Part shown: one piece after another, positions 57,919-64,000 of the stretch
Position numbering within the stretch: position 1 is the first letter of the stretch
Layout: each line of letters starts with the position of its first letter
From: RUG11462 sp045539315
Lineage (GTDB): Bacteria > Bacillota > Clostridia > Oscillospirales > Acutalibacteraceae
NCBI GenBank assembly: GCA_045539315.1
Contig: JAZQFC010000041.1
Location: 4,189-68,188 of the forward strand
Reading direction: 5' to 3'
DNA: 64,000 nt
Made by a program: the position numbers and the translations under genes
The notes under the pieces: model-generated
Told to the model about the DNA's origin: nothing
What the model saw: only the letters and a program-made list of their open reading frames with translations
Database searches by the model: none

Positions 57919-58644
57919 TTATTGGTTATTTTTTATAAATTCGACATCTTCTTTTGTAAGATTTGCCGACTCTAACATTTCAGGTCTCTTTTTTAATGTA
58001 TTCAAAAGACTTTGTTCATGTTTATACTTCTCAATATTTTTATGATGACCTGAAAGCAAAACTTCAGGCGTTTCTCTACCCTGCCAGACCGCCGGACGAG
58101 TGTATTGCGGATACTCTAAAAGCCCATTAAAATGGCTTTCTTCAACAAAACATTCTTCACTTGATAACACACCATCAACCATTCTAGCAACTGCATCTGT
58201 AAGCACAAGAGCCGGAAGTTCGCCACCGGTTAAAACATAGTCGCCAATTGAAATTTCTTCATCACAAAGTTTATCAAGCACTCGTTGGTCAACGCCCTCG
58301 TAATGCCCACACAAAAGCACTATGTTTTCCATTTTAGAAAGTTCAATTGCTTTTTCTTGTGTCAAAGTTTTGCCTTGTGGCGACATATAAATAAAGTATG
58401 GTTTTTTGCCGATTTCTTCAACAATTGCTTCATAACAGTCATCAATAGGTTGCGCAGTCATAACCATTCCCATACCGCCACCATATGGCATTTCATCGGT
58501 CTTTTTATGTTTATCTTTTGAAAAATCCCTGATATTATGACAATTAACTTCGATTTTTTCTGCCTTTCTTGCTCTGCCGATAATGCTTTCATCAAGATAC
58601 GCTCTCATCATATCAGGAAAAATAGTCATTATATCAATTCTCAT
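57919..58644 (-). CDS. trmD: tRNA (guanine-37-N1)-methyltransferase
   Basis: 241 residues from ATG at 58644. SPOUT methylase: MRIDIMTIFPDMM start, PYGGGMGMVM, LLCGHYEGVDQRVL and SIGDYVLTGGELPAL knot motifs, HFNGLLEYPQYTRP. Methylates G37 to prevent frameshifting. Overlaps rimM by 11 bases. Confidence 0.98.
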   Translation of the reverse strand: MRIDIMTIFPDMMRAYLDESIIGRARKAEKIEVNCHNIRDFSKDKHKKTDEMPYGGGMGMVMTAQPIDDCYEAIVEEIGKKPYFIYMSPQGKTLTQEKAIELSKMENIVLLCGHYEGVDQRVLDKLCDEEISIGDYVLTGGELPALVLTDAVARMVDGVLSSEECFVEESHFNGLLEYPQYTRPAVWQGRETPEVLLSGHHKNIEKYKHEQSLLNTLKKRPEMLESANLTKEDVEFIKNNQ

Positions 58645-59143
58645 CGTCAAAAATTCCTTTCAACGGACGAATTATAACCTTGCCTTCATCTATATCAACA
58701 TTGATAACAACATCAGGAATTGATGGAATAAGATACTCTTTTTCTCCATCGCTTATATGCCAAACATCATTTGCGCCTGTTTGAGAAACATCTGTAATAA
58801 CGCCGAGTTTTTTATCAGAATCGGCATCAAACACTTCGCAACCAAACAAATCGCATTGAAAAAACACACCTTTTGGCAACACAGCATCTTCTCTATCTAA
58901 ATACAAAACTTTACCGCGCAACTTTTCGGCATCCGGGATAGTATCAACGCCTTTTACTTTCATTAAAACCATATTTTTATTGGTTCTTGAAGTAACTTTT
59001 AACGCGGTTTCGCCTTTGTTTAGATAAAGAGTTTTGAATTTTGTTAAAAAGTCAGGAGTATCACACCAAGGGTAAACGCGAAGTTCTCCACGCACCCCAT
59101 GAGTTCCTACAATTTCGCCTGTTTCAATGTATCTTTCTTTCAT
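58634..59143 (-). CDS. rimM: Ribosome maturation factor RimM
   Basis: 169 residues. N-terminal RimM domain (GEIVGTHGVRGELRVYPWCD) and C-terminal PRC barrel (FFQCDLFGCEVFDADSDKKL, LIPSIPDVVINVDIDEGKVI). Helps 30S head assembly by binding S19. Directly before trmD as usual. Confidence 0.97.
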   Translation of the reverse strand: MKERYIETGEIVGTHGVRGELRVYPWCDTPDFLTKFKTLYLNKGETALKVTSRTNKNMVLMKVKGVDTIPDAEKLRGKVLYLDREDAVLPKGVFFQCDLFGCEVFDADSDKKLGVITDVSQTGANDVWHISDGEKEYLIPSIPDVVINVDIDEGKVIIRPLKGIFDDEN

Positions 59144-59197
59144 TTCTCTACCTCTAAAAAACTAAATAAAGGAGCAAAGAAATTTTGCTCCTTTGAA

Positions 59198-59431
59198 TTA
59201 GTCGATTTCAACCATAATCTTTTCATCATTACGGTTAGCAACTGCGCGCATAACAACGCGAATTGCTTTTGCAATTCTGCCTTGTTTACCGATAACTCGG
59301 CCCATATCGTCAGATGCTACGCTTAAGTGATAAACCACAACGCCATCTTCGTTTGGCTCATCAACTGTAACTTTAACTGCATCAGGATCATTAACAAGAC
59401 CTGAAGCGAGGGTTTTAAGAAGTTCTTGCAT
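59198..59431 (-). CDS. khpA: KH-domain RNA-binding protein
   Basis: 77 residues with the KH GxxG loop as GKQG in DDMGRVIGKQGRIAKAIRVV. Global RNA chaperone partner of KhpB. Between rpsP and rimM, its standard place. Confidence 0.95.
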   Translation of the reverse strand: MQELLKTLASGLVNDPDAVKVTVDEPNEDGVVVYHLSVASDDMGRVIGKQGRIAKAIRVVMRAVANRNDEKIMVEID

Positions 59432-59449
59432 TTTTAAAAACCCCTTTCA

Positions 59450-59692
59450 TTAGATAATATTGTTCTTTTTAAGCAATGCTTTAACTGTATCAGTTGGTTG
59501 AGCACCGTTAGCAATCCATTTTTTAGCTGCTTCTGCGTCAATGTTAACTTCTGCAGGGTCTGTGTTTGGATTGAAAGTACCAATCTCCTCGATAAATCTA
59601 CCGTCTCTTGGGAATCTTGAATCAGCAACTACTACTCTGTAGAAAGGTGCTCTTTTAGCGCCCATACGACGAAGTCTGATTTTTACTGCCAT
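59450..59692 (-). CDS. rpsP: Ribosomal protein S16
   Basis: 80 residues: VKIRLRRMGAKRAPFYRVVV and FIEEIGTFNPNTDPAEVNID are uS16 signatures. ATG after GAGGTG. Confidence 0.98.
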   Translation of the reverse strand: MAVKIRLRRMGAKRAPFYRVVVADSRFPRDGRFIEEIGTFNPNTDPAEVNIDAEAAKKWIANGAQPTDTVKALLKKNNII

Positions 59693-59748
59693 TTTTATTT
59701 CACCTCACAAAATAATTTGTTTATTTATATTATCAAACAGATAACTGT

Positions 59749-61155
59749 TTAAAAACCACCAAAGTCTTTTTTACCGCCTGAAAGTGCTTGCGGGTCAAAA
59801 GTGTTTGGGTCAAAACCTAAATTATTGCCACCAAGACCTTTAAGTAGCCTTCTGTTTTTTCGTTTTGCGCCACCGTTCATTTGTTTGAACATCTTTTTCA
59901 TTTGCTCATATTGTTTTAACAAACGGTTTACATCTTCAACTTTCATACCACTTCCTGCGGCAATTCTTTTCTTTCTAGAAGCGTTTAAAATTTCAGGTTT
60001 TGCACGTTCTTTTTTAGTCATAGAATAAATAATTGATTCTACTCTTACAAGTTGCTTATCATCAATATCTGCATTTTCAACTTGCTTTGCCATACCCGGA
60101 ATCATACTCATAACTTGCTTTAGCGGACCCATTTTTTTAATTTGTTGGAATTGGTCTAACAAATCATCAAGGTCAAACTTATTTTTCATAAGTTTTTGCT
60201 CAAGTTCAGCCGCTTTTTTCTCATCCAAAGCAGTTTCTGCCTTTTCGATAAGGCTCATAACATCGCCCATACCGAGAATACGAGAAGCCATTCTATCAGG
60301 GTGGAATTCTTCAAGGTCAGAAAGTTTTTCACCTGTACCAACAAATTTAATAGGTTTACCGGTAACTTCTTTTACTGAAAGCGCCGCACCACCACGAGTA
60401 TCGCCATCAAGTTTTGTTAAGATAACACCTGTGATTTCCAAAGTTTCATTAAAACTTTTTGCAACATTTACTGCATCTTGACCTGTCATAGAGTCAATAA
60501 CGAGCAAGATTTCTTCAGGAGTTGCTACTTTGCAAACTCTTTTCAACTCATTCATCAACTCTTCATCAATATGAAGACGGCCTGCAGTATCAAGAATTAT
60601 ATAATCATGACCATAGTCTTTAGCATGTTTAATTGCTTTTTCTGCGATTTTTTCAGGCTTTTCTGTACCCATTTCAAAAACAGGAACGCCTACCTGCTCG
60701 CCGACAATTTTCAACTGCGAAATAGCCGCAGGACGATAAATATCACAAGCAACAAGCATTGGTCTATGACCTTTTGATTTTAGAAACTTACCGAGTTTTG
60801 CAGAATGGGTAGTTTTACCTGAACCTTGCAAACCACACATCATAATAACAGTAGGTATTTTTGACGAAGTATTAAGACGGCTATTTTCCCCACCCATAAG
60901 CGAAGTTAACTCTTCATTAACGATTTTGATAACCATTTGAGCAGGAGTAAGACTTTCCATAACCTTTTCGCCGATACAACGCTCGGTTACTTTATTAGTA
61001 AAATCTTTTGCAACCTTATAGTTAACATCAGCCTCTAAAAGAGCAAGACGCACTTCTCTCATAGCACTTTTTACATCTGATTCAGACAATTTACCTTTTG
61101 AACGGATTTTTTTAAACGCCGCACTTAACTTATCTGACAAGCCTTCAAATGCCAT
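59749..61155 (-). CDS. ffh: Signal recognition particle protein Ffh
   Basis: 468 residues. N domain, GTPase with GLQGSGKTTHSAKLG, DTAGRLHIDEELMNEL, TKLDGDTRGGAAL, and a Met-rich M domain (MIPGMAKQVENADIDDKQLV, RKKRIAAGSGMKVEDVNRLL, GGAKRKNRR). Targets nascent membrane proteins with 4.5S RNA. Three bases after ylxM. Confidence 0.98.
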   Translation of the reverse strand: MAFEGLSDKLSAAFKKIRSKGKLSESDVKSAMREVRLALLEADVNYKVAKDFTNKVTERCIGEKVMESLTPAQMVIKIVNEELTSLMGGENSRLNTSSKIPTVIMMCGLQGSGKTTHSAKLGKFLKSKGHRPMLVACDIYRPAAISQLKIVGEQVGVPVFEMGTEKPEKIAEKAIKHAKDYGHDYIILDTAGRLHIDEELMNELKRVCKVATPEEILLVIDSMTGQDAVNVAKSFNETLEITGVILTKLDGDTRGGAALSVKEVTGKPIKFVGTGEKLSDLEEFHPDRMASRILGMGDVMSLIEKAETALDEKKAAELEQKLMKNKFDLDDLLDQFQQIKKMGPLKQVMSMIPGMAKQVENADIDDKQLVRVESIIYSMTKKERAKPEILNASRKKRIAAGSGMKVEDVNRLLKQYEQMKKMFKQMNGGAKRKNRRLLKGLGGNNLGFDPNTFDPQALSGGKKDFGGF

Positions 61156-61158
61156 TTA

Positions 61159-61488
61159 TTACGCCTCCTCTTTATAAATAATATCTTTAATTTCTTTTGC
61201 TTTTTTATTCTTATCAGCATTCGCTAAAATCTCATCTGCGCAATTATAAATTTTTTGAAAACGCTCATTAATTAATAACTTTTTCTCATAATTTACAAGT
61301 TGGTCTTTAGCGCGCTTTACAATATCATAAACGCCCTGACGAGTAATGCCCTCGTTTTCAGCGATTTCTGCTAATGACAAATCATCATTATAATAAAACT
61401 CTAAAAAAGTTCTTTGCTTTTCAGTAAGCAAACCACCATAAATATCAAGAAGCAATGAAATATCTAAATCTTTTGGCATTTCACTCAC
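61159..61488 (-). CDS. ylxM: YlxM-type (UPF0122) SRP-associated HTH protein
   Basis: 109 residues: sigma-region-4-like HTH (LTEKQRTFLEFYYNDDLSLA, then EIAENEGITRQGVYDIVKRA). Always just before ffh in Firmicutes and thought to modulate SRP. ATG after TTAGGAGTGAG. Confidence 0.95.
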   Translation of the reverse strand: MSEMPKDLDISLLLDIYGGLLTEKQRTFLEFYYNDDLSLAEIAENEGITRQGVYDIVKRAKDQLVNYEKKLLINERFQKIYNCADEILANADKNKKAKEIKDIIYKEEA

Positions 61489-61532
61489 TCCTAAAATTAG
61501 TCTGCAAAGTATTTCTCCTTTGCACCTATGAC

Positions 61533-61561
61533 ATTATATACATATAATACTCATTTGTCAA
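61533..61561 (-). promoter_or_regulatory. ylxM-ffh operon promoter (full consensus)
   Basis: Minus-strand TTGACA (61556-61561), 17 bases, TATAAT (61533-61538). Confidence 0.85.
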
Positions 61562-61600
61562 GTGTTTTAGCAAAATTTTTTCTAATTTTTCAAAAACTCC

Positions 61601-61629
61601 TTGAAATATAAAAATCATTATGTTATATT
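61601..61629 (+). promoter_or_regulatory. GH3 gene promoter
   Basis: TTGAAA (61601-61606), 17 bases, TATATT (61624-61629), 32 bases before the start. Confidence 0.65.
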
Positions 61630-61661
61630 GAAAAAAATCTTAAATTCTCGTGGGGATTATT

Positions 61662-63860
61662 ATGACTGAAAAACAATTAAAAGAATTATATGATTCGTTA
61701 ACATTAGAACAAAAAGTAGGTCAATTATTTCAATGTTCCGGTACTGCTTTTGTAAGAGATGGTACAGTTACAGGCGTTACTTGGTTGCCTTGGCTCAATG
61801 AGAATTACATTAAAAACTGTGGTTCTGTTTTAAATGTTTTTGATAATACTAAACTCACTAACATTCAGGAAAATCATCTTAAAAACAACCCTGTGCCTTT
61901 AATGTTTATGGCAGATATTATCAATGGTTATAAAGTTATTTTTCCATCATCAATAGCGCAAGGTTGTTCTTTCAATCCTGAACTTGCCAAACGTGCTGCC
62001 GAAATCACTGCTTTTGAAGCATCAAAGCACGGTGTTAACGTAACATTTTCGCCTATGTGTGATGTTTCTCGTGATGCTAGATGGGGCAGAATTTCTGAAG
62101 GCTACGGTGAATCTACCCTTTTAAATGCAGACTTTGCAAAAGCAAATGTTATTGGCTATCAAGGCGATGATATTGGCAGTGGAGATAACATTGCGGCTTG
62201 TGTAAAACACTTCGCGGCTTACGGCGCACCTTATGACGGCAGAGATTACGCTGGCTGTGAAATGTCTGAAAGAAAACTTCGCACTACATATTTACCTGCT
62301 TATAAAGCGGCTATTGACGCAGGCGTAAAACTTGTTATGCCATCATTTAACACTATAAATGGCGTTCCTTGTACTGCTAACCCTCATCTTTTAAAAGATA
62401 TTTTAAGAGATGAATGGGGCTTTGATGGGGTTGTTATTTCTGACTATCAAGCAGTTGAAGGTGTCTATGGCGAAGGTGCTGCAAGCACCCCTACCCAAGC
62501 TTCAAAACTTTGCATTGAAGCCGGTGTTGATATTGATATGGTTGATAATTACTACTGTGATTATCTTAAAGAAGGTATCCTAAACGGCGAAATTGACGAA
62601 AAATACCTCTATGAATCAGTAATGAGAGTATTGAAACTTAAAAATGAACTTGGCATTTTAGATGACCCTTATAAATTTATTAAAGTGCCAAGCGAAGAAA
62701 TTGAACTTAACAGCGAGCAACACAAAGAGTTTGCTATTGATATGGTTTGTCAGTCTTCTGTACTACTCAAAAATGAAAATAAAACTTTACCATTAAAACA
62801 AGACGAAAAAGTTGCATTTATCGGTCCGTTTTCTGATGTTAACGAACTTATGACTCGTTGGTCTATGGTTACTCATCACAGAGATAAGGGCATTTCTATT
62901 AAACAGGCGCTCCAAAACAAATTCGGCGAAAATAAATATTTTTGTGGAAAAGGCTCACCTTTTATGTATGAATATGAGCAAATAGATATGTGGGGTCCGG
63001 ATGAAGCAATTGGAAGAGAAACAGAATTGCTAAAACAAGCAATTGAAAATGCAAAATCTGCTGACAAGGTTGTTCTTTGTTTGGGCGAGCATCAATGTCT
63101 TTTCGGCGAATGTCATTCGAGATCTGATATAAGATTACCAAAAGCGCAAAGAGATTTGTTTGATGAAATTTATAAGGTTAACAAAAACATTACCGTTGTT
63201 TTATTCAATGGCAGACCTATTCAACTTGATGATATAAACGATAAAGCGAATGCTATTTTAGACGTATGGTTCCCTGGCACTTATGGCGCCGAGGCTATTG
63301 TTGATATGCTTTTTGGCGAAAGAGTACCATCTGGTAAACTTTCAATGTGCTTCCCACAAAATATTGGTCAAGTGCCTATTCATCACGAAGTGCTTAAGAC
63401 TAACCACTACCACCCTGTTGGTGGCAAAGATATTGGTTATTGTTGCAGATATATTGACTGTACTAATTTGCCACTTTATCCATTTGGCTTTGGCTTATCT
63501 TATACAAACTTTGAATATTCAAAACCTGTTTTGAGCAAAGATACTATGAAAGCCGATGAAACAATTACAGTTAGTGTTGATGTTACAAACACAGGCGATA
63601 TGGACGCTTATGAAACTGTTCAACTTTATTTGCACGATGAACAAACAACTCTCATTTCGCTTCCTATTAAAACTTTTAAGGCTTACAAAAAAGTATTCTT
63701 GAAAAAAGGCGAAACAAAAACTGTATGCTTTGAAATTGACAATGAAATGTTGAAATTTTACGATTATAATATGAATTATATTAGTGAAAAAGGACTGTTT
63801 ACTGTTTTTGTTGGCAAAGATTCTCAAGCAGAAAATTGGGCTCAATTCAATTTAATTTAA
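61662..63860 (+). CDS. Glycoside hydrolase family 3 beta-glucosidase
   Basis: 732 residues from ATG at 61662 after GGGG; an upstream in-frame GTG lies inside that site. N-terminal barrel with MADIINGYKVIFPSSIAQGC, KHFAAYGAPYDGRDY and the nucleophile Asp in GVVISDYQAVEG; a second alpha/beta domain (KVAFIGPFSDVNE, LPKAQRDLFDEIYKV); a C-terminal FnIII-like domain (VSVDVTNTGDMDAYETVQLY). No signal peptide, so it acts on imported oligosaccharides, as does the GH30 enzyme. Confidence 0.93.
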   Translation: MTEKQLKELYDSLTLEQKVGQLFQCSGTAFVRDGTVTGVTWLPWLNENYIKNCGSVLNVFDNTKLTNIQENHLKNNPVPLMFMADIINGYKVIFPSSIAQGCSFNPELAKRAAEITAFEASKHGVNVTFSPMCDVSRDARWGRISEGYGESTLLNADFAKANVIGYQGDDIGSGDNIAACVKHFAAYGAPYDGRDYAGCEMSERKLRTTYLPAYKAAIDAGVKLVMPSFNTINGVPCTANPHLLKDILRDEWGFDGVVISDYQAVEGVYGEGAASTPTQASKLCIEAGVDIDMVDNYYCDYLKEGILNGEIDEKYLYESVMRVLKLKNELGILDDPYKFIKVPSEEIELNSEQHKEFAIDMVCQSSVLLKNENKTLPLKQDEKVAFIGPFSDVNELMTRWSMVTHHRDKGISIKQALQNKFGENKYFCGKGSPFMYEYEQIDMWGPDEAIGRETELLKQAIENAKSADKVVLCLGEHQCLFGECHSRSDIRLPKAQRDLFDEIYKVNKNITVVLFNGRPIQLDDINDKANAILDVWFPGTYGAEAIVDMLFGERVPSGKLSMCFPQNIGQVPIHHEVLKTNHYHPVGGKDIGYCCRYIDCTNLPLYPFGFGLSYTNFEYSKPVLSKDTMKADETITVSVDVTNTGDMDAYETVQLYLHDEQTTLISLPIKTFKAYKKVFLKKGETKTVCFEIDNEMLKFYDYNMNYISEKGLFTVFVGKDSQAENWAQFNLI

Positions 63861-63866
63861 CAACAA

Positions 63867-63899
63867 AAATCCCCAAAACGAGATGTTTTGGGGATTTTA
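63867..63899. terminator. GH3 gene terminator
   Basis: CCCCAAAAC and GTTTTGGGG-type arms pair around CGAGAT, followed by ATTTTAT; serves both convergent genes. Confidence 0.85.
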
Positions 63900-64000
63900 T
63901 TATGCTAGAGAAATTGATATAAGCATTAATTCTTTTAAGTTTTCGTAAATAGAATAAAGCGTGTTAGGATTTAGTGGATTTTGACCTTTGCCAATTTCAA
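63900..64000 (-). CDS. C-terminal fragment of a gene entering from the right, possibly an HTH regulator
   Basis: Open frame from the right window edge to TAA at 63900-63902. Visible end: EIGKGQNPLNPNTLYSIYEN then LKELMLISISLA. The E.GKGxNPLxxNTLYxI pattern resembles the end of an XRE HTH domain. Too short to name. Confidence 0.5.
   Translation of the reverse strand, partial: EIGKGQNPLNPNTLYSIYENLKELMLISISLA

Overview
The window reads as the chromosome of an AT-rich, low-GC Gram-positive bacterium of the class Clostridia, most likely an anaerobic gut-type Oscillospiraceae/Ruminococcaceae relative. Supporting this are a Spo0A homologue, Firmicute-style operon order (ylxM-ffh-rpsP-khpA-rimM-trmD, rpmG-secE-nusG-rplK-rplA, rplM-rpsI), HPr with both His15 and Ser46, GH3 and GH30 glycosidases and a D-lactate dehydrogenase. 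No rRNA, tRNA, IS element or CRISPR array was seen. The genus assignment is inference.

Region 1 (1 to about 32.4 kb) is a prophage that continues past the left edge. Reading leftward from its right end: a tyrosine integrase beside rpsI; a lysogeny module (repressor, ImmA-like metallopeptidase, two membrane proteins, operators, a structured leader RNA); early genes (Cro-like and other small DNA-binding proteins, Sak4-type ATPase, SSB-like protein, ERCC4 nuclease, CHC2 primase domain, DUF927 helicase, an iteron-type origin candidate); a late regulator candidate; an inserted ATPase + nuclease pair that looks like a defence system; then the late operon (TerS, TerL, tiny membrane protein, scaffold, capsid, portal, adaptor, nozzle/stopper-like protein, ejection-type protein, and a polyvalent protein of more than 2150 residues truncated by the window edge). 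The absence of tape-measure and tail-tube genes suggests a short-tailed (podovirus-like) virion.

Region 2 (32.4-35.3 kb) is host: rpsI, rplM, D-LDH and a PHP-domain protein. Region 3 (35.4-44.7 kb) is a second compact virus-derived island, all on the + strand: TerS (no visible HTH), TerL, tiny membrane protein, scaffold, capsid with an Ig-like tail, portal, adaptor, nozzle-like protein, a small protein, NlpC/P60-SH3 endolysin and two holin-like proteins. It matches the prophage late operon gene for gene from terminase to nozzle, but has no integrase, repressor, replication or ejection genes. It is either a strongly reduced prophage or a domesticated particle-producing island of gene-transfer-agent type; this is the most interesting feature of the window.

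Region 4 (44.7-64 kb) is host: GH30, spo0A, a small HTH/sRNA locus, the ribosomal/secretion operon, PrsA-like foldase, yfbR-tatD-metG interrupted by a GIY-YIG protein gene, an LRR secreted protein, HPr, the trmD-ffh operon and a GH3 beta-glucosidase. Three single-gene insertions in this region, and the defence pair in the prophage, are bordered by short direct repeats that copy the 3' end or terminator of a neighbouring gene.
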